The translations under genes were made by a program, and so were the position numbers. From Paramacrobiotus metropolitanus (Eukaryota; Tardigrada; Eutardigrada; Parachela; Macrobiotidae), in assembly GCF_019649055.1 (NCBI RefSeq), contig NW_026570285.1:620001-684000 (forward strand): a stretch of 64,000 nt of DNA, written 5' to 3'. Below are positions 22,580 through 34,300 of the stretch, one piece after another (the stretch's first letter is position 1; every line of letters begins with the position of its first letter). The notes below the pieces were generated by a model that was not told the DNA's origin, did not search any database, and worked only from the letters and a program-made list of their open reading frames with translations.

Positions 22580-25500
22580 ATGACGCGATCGCGAGACTCC
22601 GACGATGATGAGACCGATTCAGTGCTGAATCGCACTAAACGGAAGACGGAGACCGAAGAACAAGCCGAGGTAAATATGTAACAATTTTTAGAAATTGCAA
22701 AACTTGCGTGATTTACTGGCAGTTTAGAGTGTTTATTTGAAATTAAATTTTGGTTTAAACTACGGTTTAATATCGGCGAACTGTTTCAGGATCATCCCGA
22801 ATTTTCTGAAAGGCAGGATGAAACGGGGAATTTCGAAACATTTGTCATCTTGAAGAACAAAAAAAAGAATCGGAAGCTTTTTGCTAATTTTGTCCTCCAC
22901 CTAGACTACCTACTGATCTGCCAGTCGGAGCCAGCACGGGGCGGATGGCGGGTGACGGTTGTCAGCTCCTCCGCCAGGAAGCAGATGTAACTTCGCTTGT
23001 TGTTTAATTTTTTTATGGAATTGCTGCAACATTTAACGTTGTTTTTAGTGTATTGGCTGTTCCCTCCAGCAACCTGGCAAACGCCGAGGCTTTCGAGAGA
23101 TACCTTAGAACCGACGCTGAATTAGCAGCGCGCGGCGTGGCTATTAGTGAACGGAAGTATTACAAAGAATACATAATGCAGAAGCAAAAGGAGTTCTATG
23201 TGTAAGTGAGCTACAATTCGGCTAGAAAATCTAAATGCTAATATCTGATAATATAATACTGGTATTTATTATCATTTTCCATAGGAAGCACGGCCAGTCC
23301 CTCGACAAAAACATTGTCAAAAAACTCGGCATGCAACATGATGGCAGAACAATTATTCTTGGCCCCAATTCGATTGGTACGTACACCGGAGACGACGAAT
23401 CCATGGAGTACCATCCATCAACTTTTCCGGGCAGCCAGTTTTATTGGGACAATTCAGTGGGCCTACCGGATTTTGCTGCAAAATTTGGTGGTCACGGTTC
23501 CGAGATGTTTCTTTTAATCAAGGAAAATTTTTCAAGTGATTTTGCCTTGAAGTTTTGCTCGTTACTGGGTAGGTTTTGGGTTTATGTAAAACTGCAACGC
23601 TCAAACTATTTTAAAGGCTCCCTTAACATTGAAGTTTTTTTGCAGGGGCGGTATTGGAACCACTTCACGATTCGATGATACGAAATGACTTGTCTCTTGC
23701 CGTGCCGGTTTTGTGTATTTTCGGCGACACTAGATGTTTCAAATCGAAAATGTGCGAATGGGCATCATCTATTTTGGGCTACCTCAATGATAAGGTCAGC
23801 GCATTCAGTCAGATGAATTTTAACCGGACCACATGGGCTGGTATAAATGTAAGTTTTTGTTTTTTTATTTACTAAGCTTTTAAATAATAATTATTGTGCT
23901 CAAGTACGCTCGCTAAAGAATACTTTGAATTGGAATAATTTGAATTGGTGTCTCTATAGATCGTCAACCAAATCCATGATTTTGCCGTGTTCTGTTTTGA
24001 CTTGGACCCTGATACTATGGTGAAGATGGAGCTGAGGGTCAAGCAGTCATTCGATGGCGGTAGTTCCGTTACGAACAACGGGATCAAAGATGCCGGAAAT
24101 CCGTTAATATTTTGCTCCAACAAAAAGCCGATGCATGCCTTTTTGAACGGAATTGAGTAATATTGACTTTTTAGTGAGTTTGTTTAAGTTCTTATGGCGT
24201 TGTTTTTCAGAGAATCCACACGGGAGCGGCTTGTACTTTTCGAACAACCCAATCCGTTGCGAGACGGCATCGTTTTCACCCAAGAACTCAAGACAAAGTT
24301 CAACGAAGCCCGACGGAATTTTTCGAACAACCTTACTGTGTTGGCCAATCCAGCGTCGAATAACCCTATCAAAAGAATTTTGAAACACCATTTCGAAGAT
24401 TTTCGAAGCCGTTTCACAGATATTTTGGCAGAAAGTGGATTAGGATTGCAACGTTATAGGCTCGCGGAGTCATATGCGCTTTACGCAGCCTTAGGAACTG
24501 CTGTATATCACTATTTACCTGAAGACGCAGACGCACAGTTTAATACATTTTTATTTTAGATATATCATACTCTGGATGCTAGCAGCGGAGGCACGACGTC
24601 CATTGAAACCATCAAAAGCATGTACACAAAGTACTTCCAAAATTTTCAATGCCGCACTATTCTGCAAATCCAACTGAGCAATGAGCCATCACTGGATAGT
24701 CCTTTCGGAGGCGTAGCCAGTCATTTCGTTGAGCTTATGGTTGCTTACATGCAAATTAAACAGGTGGGTTGTTTTGAATGTCTTGAAATAAATCTTTACT
24801 GTTTTCTTCCGTGTGAACATTTGCCGGCAAATAAGATGGTATTACAGGATTGGCATAAAGCATTAACATGGCCAGTTAAAAACAATTCCCTGGAAAAGGA
24901 ATGCGTCGGCGTTAGGCTTACCCACGTTTATGCTTTTTTGAAAATCAAAGAAGCGGTCAATGAAGTCCTTGCACCACTTCTGAAAAAATGTCCCGAGGAA
25001 GCAATGGAACTGTGGTGCAGTGGGACAGTGAACGGCAGAAAGAAGACGCTAGCGAGCACCGTGAATGGGTTCTGTGATGGGATACCTTATCATGGGCGTT
25101 TAATCCCATTGGAGTACTTCTCTAGCAGCTGGATTCTCGTGGAGAACGGTAAAAACTTTAAAATGTTAAATAAAAAATGAAAAAATTTATTTGCTATCGA
25201 AAAAGGTAAACAAATAGTTTATCCAACAGAGGCTAGCCGTCAAAACCATATTCCCAAAGAATTGAAGTGCTTTTCTACGAAACAAGCTCAGAAGCGGGCA
25301 AACTCCAAGTAAGTATTGCGAAGTTCATATACATTTTTTTTATTGCAGTCGTTTCTATAATGGTCGTCTTTCAGAGCACTTCCAATAACCGGCGCGGAAG
25401 AAAGCGAAAAAACGGGAACCCCAAAAGTATCATGTCATAACTTTTGTCTCTATGAGCACCGAATGCTATAAACATTTCCCTTTTAGGAATCGGACACATC

Positions 25501-26340
25501 GGGCGCCTCGGATCCTGCGCCTCGACAGCCGGATTTGAATGATGACAGTGGTACACCAGCGGCGCAATGCAACGGGAATGGAGCTGTCTTGGTATTATCT
25601 TACAAATTTTGTATAATTATATCAACAATTTTGCGCTTTATATAGACTTTATTAATTTTTAGAAATCCTCCAGCACTGCGACAACAACGAATACACTTGT
25701 TCCTCGACAGCCGGATTTGAACGCTGGAAGTGATGCATTTGTGGCGGAATGCAGCGGAAATTCTACAGTCTCGGTAAAAATATCATAATCAAACAATGTT
25801 TTTACAAACACATAAACAGTTATCTGATATTCTGATACGAACTTAATATTTTGGCTCTTTTAATTGGTTTTTGTGTGGTCCCCAGCGTCTCTCGGCTCAA
25901 GAAACGGTTTGTCCCCCAAAGCTGCCGGCAAGCGAGCTAGTAGTTGCAGATGACATTGCAAAAACAATGGAAATCTTTGGCCTAGGTGATCACCATAGAA
26001 TGCTATCAGTCAATTATTTAGCTCATGAGTTTAAATTCTAGGTGACAACGCAGCGACTACCTGCAGCACGAGCGTCATCCCGAACGGAAGACGCGTTCTA
26101 CGTAAACCGATGCAATCTTCTAGCGAAATTGTTACACCAAAAGAAAAAGAACAGAGGAAGGCCGTCTGCGGGGTCTGTGAGAGAACGAAGCCTGGTTCTG
26201 CTAGAAAAGCAGGAGCAATGTTGCTGTGCCGAAAATGTCTGAAATGGATCCACAAAATCTGCACTGGACTGTCTTCCGCTGATTACGAGCTTTATTCCAC
26301 AGGAAATATGAAAGGATCGTATACTTGTGCTAACTGCTGA
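22580..26340 (+). CDS. SF3/DUF927-like ATPase with C-terminal PHD finger (15 exons), transposon-borne
   Basis: Exons 22580-22669, 22790-22986, 23049-23201, 23285-23568, 23646-23848, 23960-24156, 24211-24502, 24560-24763, 24848-25148, 25230-25308, 25375-25426, 25487-25591, 25663-25773, 25886-25985 and 26042-26340 give 889 codons with GT/AG at every junction. Residues 1-30 are charged. An ATPase-like core follows: a P-loop variant GDTRCFKS (268-275; the usual last Gly is Phe), a hydrophobic strand ending in acidic residues (AVFCFDLD, 318-325), and PLIFCSNKKP (357-366), which resembles the sensor Asn of SF3 helicases, followed by ESTRERLVLF. Residues 685-755 hold two similar PRQPDLN segments from duplicated exons 12 and 13. 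The C-terminus (about 831-888) is a C4HC3-like PHD finger (CGVC, CRKCLKWIHKIC, YTCANC). An upstream AG at 22559-22560 suggests a spliced 5' UTR. The role is probably in transposon replication or targeting; family assignment is tentative. Confidence 0.75.
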
Positions 26341-26512
26341 TTTTTTTGTTTTAAAGAAATATTGCATGTTCTGTTTTTGACGTCTTTCAAATGCTTGCTC
26401 TCAATAACAACGCTAACGAATTATAATAGGGAGATACTGCAATCACACTGTGTTAACTACTGCTGAAGGCGGTTACTTGTTTGATTAAAGTTATGGCCGT
26501 TATTTATCAACA

Positions 26513-28881
26513 ATGGCCGTTATAATGGCCTTAAATTTGTGGCCGTTATTCAGCGATCAGATTTACGATATTTGCGATAAAATTCAAACATTTGTTAGAA
26601 AAATGTCTCAACATGAAACATCTCGTGAAGATAGCTTATTTGAAAAGTTTGGTGCAACTGCAGTACGGAAAGCTGTTCGTGGACTTCAAATATGGCCGAA
26701 TTTTGAGCAACATTATGGCTTAATCACAAAGGTATTGTGCAACAAACACTTAAACGTTTCAACGCCTGCAGAAATTCTTTTTTAGAAATTATCTGACTAT
26801 CTGGAGCTTGACACCGCACGGCTTTTCGCGATCATGGAGGAAATCAGGAATACGTGTTTATTCCTCGTCCAACAATACACAAACATCCAAGCGGACCCAA
26901 TTATCTTACTGCCTCCAACGAATGTTTGTTTGTGGGGTTGCAAACAGAAGATCAAGAGCAGAAGCGGGGAGCCAGGCTCGTTGTCACGGCTTTATACAGA
27001 TCACGACTCTTCAGAAAGTGTAAGGAAATTTCTACAAATAAAATTTTGCAGAAGTATAAGAATCGAACATTTTTATTTTAGTGCACACTGAACGACATTG
27101 ACGGTTCGCAGAAAAAATGCTGGAAATTCTCGCTTTTGTGCAAACGCTGCGGCTCCCGCTATTCCTACGCTACTTATTCAGAGCCGACCTTGAAAGGCCC
27201 AGAAAATATTTCGCATTCCAAGCGGCATTTTTTCTATGACACTGAAAGAGCGTATGTAGCTGTGTCAAATGAAGTTTTTTGGACAAGGCGATTGTGCAGA
27301 CTCTTGACATCTGACATGTAAGGCATCATGTTTTTTTATTATTTATCTATTTTTATAGGAACCTTTTTGCAGTTACTGGAAACATTCCAGTTTTCAAGGT
27401 TTCGCAGCATCTATGGCTTGGAGTTATGCGATTTCGGAAGGTATTTTTGTCTATATCTGTGTTAGTTGATTCGCCAATCGAAAGATTATCTTTGATTTAC
27501 AGATTACAATCGAAAACAAACTGCCGAGGCCTTTTTTCGGTTTCACATTGAAGCAGAAATCCGTGAGCGAAGACTTTTGAAGACTCCATTTTCCGAACAT
27601 AACTACGATTTGCTCCTACCGTCTCTTAATGAGTGGAATCGGCAAAGTCTGTACCCCCACATCCACACCACTGAATGTCTCGCGAAGGGTTGCCGATTTT
27701 GCACTTCATTTGATGGAATTTGGAAACTTACACATTTGACCTGCTCGTTTAAAATAATAGTAAGCAGGCAATTTCTGCATGTAGCTGAAACTCCAATGGT
27801 AATTTGTTTAAAATAATAATACGATGTATCCGTTGCATTTTACAGACCAAAAACCCAGCTTTCGGGGATCTGAATTTTCCATCTGACTGCCCTGAAGAGC
27901 CCCTGCCAGGGCTTTTATTTTGTGGACGACATGCAGGTGTTGCCGCAGAAAACAATCTTCCATTAACACGCAAAGAGCTCAAGCTATTGACAAAAACTAA
28001 AGTCAATTCGAGTTCCACAGAAGTTACTGCTCTGTCGTTCTCGTCCTGCAACAAGAATCGGGGCTTGCGTAAATACAGAATTGCAAGATCTAGAGGTTGG
28101 CTGTTTGCTGTTTCTTCTGCTGGAATCATCCGGACGTTTCGACCGCTTTATGGGTAACATTAAGTAGTTATGGATAATTTGCACAGAGCGCGAAGCGCGA
28201 AGTGCTGCAATTTGCTGATTGCTAAGAGCATAAATTTGTCTAACACCACGAAAAGTGTCATGGCTTACTTTTCCAAACCACATACCCAGTACCATTACTC
28301 AGTGGTATTGGCGCTCGCGCTCGTGCAATGCTGTAGTTAACGATCACCGCTAGTATAAATTAAACCGCAAATTACTCTGCAGATCAGAATCTTCCTCTCA
28401 AGTTTTTTACGCAATGGCACAGTATTTGCTCCTGGAAATTGGAGATGACGAAAAGTGGACCGAAGAGGAACGGCGAAAATTTGTGGTTGCATATGATGAC
28501 ATTTGCCACGTTGATGGATTGCTGCAGGCAAGAAACGACTTGCCGTTTTCTGGGAGCGGAATCAATTTATGGCGAAATGTGGTCAAAATTATTGATCGCT
28601 TCCACATTGGAAATCACAAAAAGCAGTGTCAAAGTGTGTATAATCCGTCAAAATTACTTGACGTTCATGGTCTGAATTGCCAGTTTAACACTGAAACTTG
28701 CGAACAAGTCTTGTCTAAATTTGGTAAATACAAACAAAGCGCTTTCATGATGGGAAAGCAACGTCAAGAGTTTTTTCTGAATCGAATGGTTAAAATTCAT
28801 AATTCTATTGTGGAACAATCTTTAGCGCAAGGAAGAGAGCATCTGCATTTCAATGGTAGACGAAGATGTAACAATTTCTAA
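26513..28881 (+). CDS. CxC5/CxC6-KDZ-like transposase (7 exons)
   Basis: Exons 26513-26731, 26786-27019, 27082-27317, 27373-27440, 27503-27798, 27846-28153 and 28383-28881 give 620 codons. The acceptor at 27371-27372 is needed: the alternative at 27358 breaks the frame. Residues 130-230 carry a cysteine cluster (PPTNVCLWGC, LLCKRCGSRY) followed by an FFYDTERAYVAVS strand pattern, as in CxC5. Residues 300-400 have CLAKGCRFC and, after a Cys-Pro, FCGRHAG, as in CxC6. The last 200 residues have the KDZ-like catalytic layout: SRGWLFAVSSAG, YDDIC (Asp492), DRFHIGNHKKQC (Asp525) and NTETCEQ (Glu561), which I propose as catalytic acids. It starts 173 bases after the ATPase stop on the same strand. 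CxC modules are known as companions of KDZ transposases; family assignment is from memory of these patterns. Confidence 0.75.
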
Positions 28882-29070
28882 AAATTGCTGCTGTGTTGCG
28901 GATCTGTCCTCGTTACGAATTAAAAGGTCAACAATTTTAGCTTGATTGCTTTTTTTGGATCTGTCTATGTTATTAATCTAAGATAAAGGTTTAAAGCTAA
29001 AGCCTGTTCAAGTTAAAAGGTCGCCAGAATATCTAAAGTACTGGCTACTGGTTAGAAAGGCCATATATTG

Positions 29071-29580
29071 GGCAGAAGTGGTTAATATTGGTCATTATTG
29101 GTTAGTATAGGCTATTATTGGGCAGTATTGGTTAATATTGGTCAGCATTGGGCAGTATTGGTTAATATTGGTCGTTATTGGGCAGTATTGGTTAATATTG
29201 GTCAGCATTGGGCAGTATTGGTTAATATTGGTCGTTATTGGGCAGTATTGGTTAATATTGGTCATCATTGGGCAGTATTGGTTAACATTGGTCGTTATTG
29301 GGCAGTATTGGTTAATATTGGTCATCATTGGGCAGTATTGGTTAATATTGGTCGTTATTGGGCAGTATTGGTTAGAATCGGCCAATATTGGGCAGTATTG
29401 GTTAATATTGGTCATCATTGGGCAGTATTGGTTAATATTGGTCGTTATTGGGCAGTATTGGTTAATATTGGTCGTCATTGGGCAATATTGGTTAATATTG
29501 GTCGTTATTGGGCAGTATTGGTTAATATTGGTCATTATTGGTTAGTATAGGCCAACATTGGCCATTATTGGACAGTCTTG
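29071..29580 (+). repeat. Right subterminal array of ~30-bp units
   Basis: About 17 units of TTGGGCAGTATTGGTTAATA followed by TTGGTCRTYA. They alternate in a 60-bp higher-order pattern (GTCAGCA/GTCATCA against GTCGTTA), so recent unit expansion is likely. Long open frames through the array on both strands are artefacts of a period divisible by three. Confidence 0.95.
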
Positions 29581-29666
29581 GCTATTGGCCATAATCGTAT
29601 GTTTGTAGCCAAAATAGTTGTGAGAGTATTGGTTACACCAATACTAATCAATATTCACCGTTACAC

Positions 29667-29689
29667 AGTTTTCCTCCCTATGTGCCTGC
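29667..29689 (-). repeat. Right terminal inverted repeat of the KDZ-like transposon
   Basis: This is the inverted partner of 19684-19706, four bases inside the right edge at 29693. Beyond the edge lies the second CTCATTCG. Confidence 0.85.
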
Positions 29690-29701
29690 TATGCTCATTC
29701 G

Positions 29702-30048
29702 ATGCAATACAGCTGTATTCAAGTGCCAAAACGATGGTACCATCTCAAAGAAAATGCAATGCTCTGGCACGCACGCTGTTTGGATCAAATGTCGGGAGAA
29801 ATGAAAGGAGGAGACTTCGTCTCCACGACAACAGAACCTGCTTTCCAGCTTTCAGGCAAAACATTCGCAAAAATTCAGCTGCTGACATGTGACTGCAGTG
29901 CGCACAGTCACACGAACGGGTGGAGTAATTCAACTGCCGTCTCGCAAAGGTTGTACAGTGCGCACACTCATTACTCTGTCTTTCCGATGATACTAGTAGC
30001 AGGCCGACAGCGGCTTGCGCCGTATTTAGCGCAGTAAAATTACCGCAG
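29702..30048. other. Host sequence right of the transposon, no gene recognised
   Basis: A frame at 29702-30037 (plus) is open but has no domain signature and runs straight from the target duplication. It may be old coding sequence of the insertion site; I cannot support that. Confidence 0.35.
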
Positions 30049-30119
30049 TTATTCGTACGAGTAGTCTTCCGTGACCACCCAGTTGATTCCCTTGTATCCA
30101 CCTGTTGCTTTGTACGTGG
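30049..30119 (-). CDS. Possible terminal exon of an unrecognised gene
   Basis: A minus-strand acceptor (TTTAATTTAATAG) precedes an open stretch encoding TYKATGGYKGINWVVTEDYS and ending at TAA. Composition and the clean acceptor look like a real last exon. I could not find its upstream exons to the right, so the gene is incomplete or the match is fortuitous. Confidence 0.3.
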
Positions 30120-30291
30120 CTATTAAATTAAAGGCTTTCGGGGCCATACAATTTCGCATTAATAAATTTATTTGTAATGTAATTAATGATTAAAAAATGG
30201 TAAACAAAAAAAGAACAATTTAATTTTTTATTAATACTTATATTTAAAAAAATAGAAAAGTACCTCATGCACATTATAATTATCGCTGTAG

Positions 30292-30480
30292 CTGGATTAC
30301 GCGCATCCGCAGAATTTTTCTTCGACAATCATTTTTATTGCCGATTAATTTTTAACTCATGCGCAGGTTCGGTGCGGCTGCAAGTGACCTTTCAGTGCTT
30401 TTTTCCTACTGTGTGGATGGTGTGTCGAGCATTCTTTTTTTTCGGCTGTCAACGTGATAGCGCACAACTGTCGTGGACCT
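30292..30480 (+). pseudogene. Remnant of a third paralog of genes A and B (exons 7 and 8)
   Basis: CTGTAG then CTGGATTACGCGCATCC at 30291-30310 matches the acceptor and start of gene A exon 7 (CTGTAG then CTTGATTACGCGAATAACC at 15050). At 30367-30480 an acceptor and a coding stretch GSVRLQVTFQCFFPTVWM match gene A exon 8, GSVRWPVTFNCILLSLWI. Even the sequence after it (GATAGCGCAC) is shared. Exon 7 is internally deleted and the earlier exons are absent, so this is a 3' relic lying 5' of paralog B. Confidence 0.65.
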
Positions 30481-31355
30481 GCTTTTATTTTCGCATCTGC
30501 AAAACTGACCGTAAATTATTTTCTGTGCTTTCTATAACTTGTCGGAAAATTAAGGAGTGCTCTGAGAAAACGTTGACGATATTTTAATTTAAATAATAAA
30601 ATAATCTGCAATATTCGTTACGTTAAATACACATACAATATTATGCAGAAACGAAAAATGGTTTATACTGTAATGACTAATGAATATACAATAAGTGGTT
30701 TTTTTTAAACGTACACGTAAAAGTGAGAACGAAGCCAATTCACGCAGAACTGGCATTTAAATCGCGCCTTCGAAGAACGGTTACACATTCTGTAATCACC
30801 TAACTTGTGAGTAGCCACCATCGTTTTGTTTATTCGTGTTATAAAATAATCTACACGCAGAAAATGTGGGTAGAGCAACAGAATTATACGCACTGCGGCA
30901 AGGTGTGTTGCCGGTACAAAAAACACCTGCGAACAACCGGCTAGCTGCTTCGCGTAAAACCTGACAAGCCGGCCGCTGAATCAGCGGACTGACGCGCTTC
31001 GCTCTGCCTCATGCAAGGTGCCACCGCGGCCGGCACAATACGCCGACAACCTGTTCGGCAGCGTTTTCTCCTTAACACTAATCAGAATCATACGGAAAGA
31101 ATGCAAATAACGTCAGCCGCAATATGAGTGAGAGACGCCGCCTCGGTTTTACAGCGTACGTTAAGTATAATATTCCAGCCAGCGGCCGTATAAGTAAAAG
31201 CGTTATATATAAATGTACAGGCGCACAGCAAAGCCCGCTCATTTCTGTTATTAAGCGCGATACGCGATGCACGAGATTTATAAAGCACATTATAATCTAC
31301 AGATAATTATGTTTAATGGGGTGCTTTTTTTCTTGCAATAACTTATAATTAAAAA
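30481..31355. other. Intergenic, upstream of gene B
   Basis: No gene is recognised. A TATA-like TTTATAAAG lies at about 31269-31277, some 80 bases before the gene B start codon, followed by TTATAATCTACAG, so it may serve as the gene B core promoter. Confidence 0.4.
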
Positions 31356-34300
31356 ATGGCTCAACTAGCGGTATTAACCGTGTGTATATTATTGGCGACT
31401 CTGCTCCTTTTTTATCCCGAAGAAGTCGACAGCCGCGGCAGCAGTGGGCGTGGCGGAGGCGGACGCAGCAGCAGCAGCGGGCGCAGTAGCGGCCGCTCCT
31501 CCTCTTCCCGCTCCAGCTGGGGCAGCAGCAGCCGCTCCGGGTCTTCCCGTTCCTCCTGGTCCAGTTCCTCCTCCTCCTCCCGTTCTTCCTGGAGCTCCCC
31601 TTCCAGCTCCCGCTCGTCCTGGAGCTCCCCGTCCAGTTCCCGCTCCTCCTGGAGCTCCTCCCCCTCCAGCTCCCATTCCTCCCGGTGGGGCAGCTCCAGC
31701 CCGTCCGGCTCCAGCTCCCGCTCCTCCTGGTCCAGCCCCGCCTCCTCCCGGTGGTCCTCCCCGTCCAGTTGGTCCTCCCACTCTTCCTCATCCTCGCGGT
31801 GGGGCAGTTCCGATCCCAGCGGCTCCGTCCGCGCCGGCGTTCCCGATTATTCAGCCGCCGGGCGGTCGGCGGTCCGCAGCGCCGTCAACCGCCCGACGGT
31901 GGCGGTCCGCTCGGCGCCCTTCCGCCCGGTGGCGGTGGTAACCAACCCCGGGTTGACGGTGATCAACTACCGGGCACCCGGGTACTTTGTATCCGACAAC
32001 GGGTTCTTCAACGGCTACCTCCTGGGGCGGATGATGTCCGGCAGCAGTCACCACTACTACTACTACAACTCCTACGTCCCGTACCGCTACAACTACCGGC
32101 CGTATGATTATACCTCGACGACCGCGCCCCCGGCGGCGGTCGTCATCAGCAGCAACGCCAGCGGGTCCTGGGTCTTCAGTCCTTCCGGGTCCACGTCCCC
32201 GCCGCTGCGGACGAAGAACATGTGCACCCTGGCGCGCTGGAACATGGAGCTCCCGTTCAGCGAGCTGCCCAACATGGCGCTGCAGTTCCTCTTGAACGAC
32301 ACCGTGTCCGGCGCGACGGTCACCGAGAAATCCGGCTTCCTCCTCGAGCTGTTGAACTCCTCGTTGGCGTCGTACGGGGATCTACCGGTGTCGGCGGACA
32401 CGTTCCAGCTGGACGCCAACGCCAACCTCGGCGAATGCGGCTTCCGTCCCCCCAACGCCCGCGGGCGGTACGCGCAGAAACCGGGCAACGCGGTTAATCA
32501 GAGCAGCACGACGGTGTGTAGTGATTCGCAAAACCACCAGAATGTACGTACAAGCTTCACTTCGTGTTACCAACCGGAAGTGTATCCTTGAGATTAATTA
32601 TTTTGTATCTGTAGGGTGTGCGATCGGTGTCGGCAAGCCACTGCATCGGGACCGGTTCGTCTTTAATCGCGCCGGAAGCGGAAACGGAGCCGTTTGTTCT
32701 TAGTAAGTGAGCACTCATAAAAGGCGTATTTATACGCACGTATTTGCGCATACGCCCCCATATACATATTTGTATAATATACGTGCATGTAGGCATATAC
32801 TATATACTCTTTTTATACACATGTACATTTATACATGCGCCTGTTTTTATATTTACAATTGTTTTATTATTTTAGATAGTTATAAATCATTTATATAAAG
32901 CACATGTTTTATATGTACATTATGTACATATGCGTGTCTTAGCATTCTCACTTATACTATATCTACAGAGTATATTTCTATACCTACATTGATAATCGGT
33001 TCAAACGTATATGCACATTTATTTTCCATATACGTATGTGCATTGTATATACGCTCGTACAATCAGTATCTGTATATCCGTAATAATGTACAGAGTACTG
33101 TATGTGATTATTTTATTGAAATTGTAAAATTTTTGCTTCTGTATAGACATAAAAATTATGTAGCTTGTATCTACTAGACTGCTACGTATGTATATACGGT
33201 AAGATTACGTTAACTAGGTAATTCTTACAGGTATCAACAATCTGCTGGCGAAATACAGCAACAAAAGCGACAGCCTTGACCTTTTAACCGGTACGTTGTT
33301 CCGCTTAGTAATTATTATTAACAGCGGCTGTGCAAGATCCTTCGTTGTCTACAGATTTGATCAGTTCGGTGAAAGCGTGTTACGTCGAACCGGAGCGCGT
33401 ACACAACTTCCCGGCATCACTCTTCCCCTGTCTGGACTTCTCCGTGGACTCCACCCAGATCTCCGCCCTCACCAACGAGGACTCCATGTTCGGCAACGAG
33501 GACCTCTGCCAGTAAATGCATATTCGCGACTGTAGCAAGATTTACCGAAAGGTCACAGTTTTATTTAAGCAGAACTAAGACAGCCATAAAAAAAACATAA
33601 TGTATTACAGGAAGCATTTGAACCCGGATGTGGCTGGCTGTCTCGAGGGAATTCCGGCGCAGTTGCCGGCCAAGGCAACGTGCCGTCTTAACGACCTGAC
33701 GAATCTGCTGGTGTTCGCCCGGCATTTCTACTTGTGCGCCGCACCCGTCGGCACCCGATTGGTAAGTACCGTAGCTAAATTATTATTATTATTGTTACGG
33801 CCCAAGAGCAGACAACCCCCAAGGGACTTCAAGTCTGGTCGAACAGAAACATTTATAAATGCTATGTAAAGAGTTAAGACAGATCGACAGACTTGAGTAC
33901 GAACTTAAAGGCAGGTACAGAACTGGCATCAAGAATTTTAGGGTTAACAGCAATAATTTTATCACGCAGGCACATTAAACGCATTTCCATTCGACTCTCC
34001 GATAACGATAATAAATACGCCGGTATTTGATATTATTTTATTTATGTTTTCTTCGTATTTCACATTTTCTAAATTTATGGTATTTTATTTTTGCGTTTAC
34101 TAATTTTTTTTACAATTTTATTTGCCAGAATTTTTTTTATGATTTTCTTATTAATAGTTGGATTATGCATTGAACCAAGTGACGACACCGGCACCGCCCG
34201 CGGCCGCTCCGTTCGTCCCACTCATCATCGACTCTTCCGATCACGAAAGGATCTCCGCCTACCGCTCGGGTACGCAGTTGCCGGCTGTCAACTGAACACC

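Larger units (their letters stand above)
19672..29701 (+). mobile_element. 10-kb KDZ-like DNA transposon with inverted terminal and subterminal repeats
   Basis: The element proper runs 19680-29693. It is flanked by identical 8-bp direct repeats CTCATTCG (19672-19679 and 29694-29701). Four bases inside each end lies a 23-bp inverted repeat with 20 matching positions, GCAGGCACA...GAGGAAAACT (19684-19706; reverse complement at 29667-29689). Next inward on both sides is an array of ~30-bp units in opposite orientation (19745-20140 and 29071-29580). The interior encodes a Cys-rich protein (minus), an SF3-like ATPase with PHD finger (plus) and a CxC/KDZ-like transposase (plus). 8-bp target duplications are known for Zisupton (and also for hAT and P). 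Architecture, transposase and target duplication agree with one another. Whether it is still mobile cannot be told from one copy, but the frames are open. Confidence 0.85.

Noticed and set aside
27359-27440. Use of the upstream acceptor (27357-27358) for transposase exon 4
   Set aside because: It gives a frame that meets a stop in the next exon. The acceptor at 27371-27372 keeps the frame and restores family-like sequence.
29095-29550. Long open frames on both strands encoding repeats of a Tyr/Trp/Asn/Ile-rich decapeptide
   Set aside because: They are translations of the 30-bp subterminal array, whose period is a multiple of three, so all frames stay open. The same happens at 19865-20083. 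No start context or splicing supports them.
31297-31941. Gly/Ala/Pro-rich frames on both strands over exon 1 of gene B
   Set aside because: These are shadow frames of the GC-rich Ser/Trp tract; only the signal-peptide frame joins in phase to the downstream exons shared with gene A.
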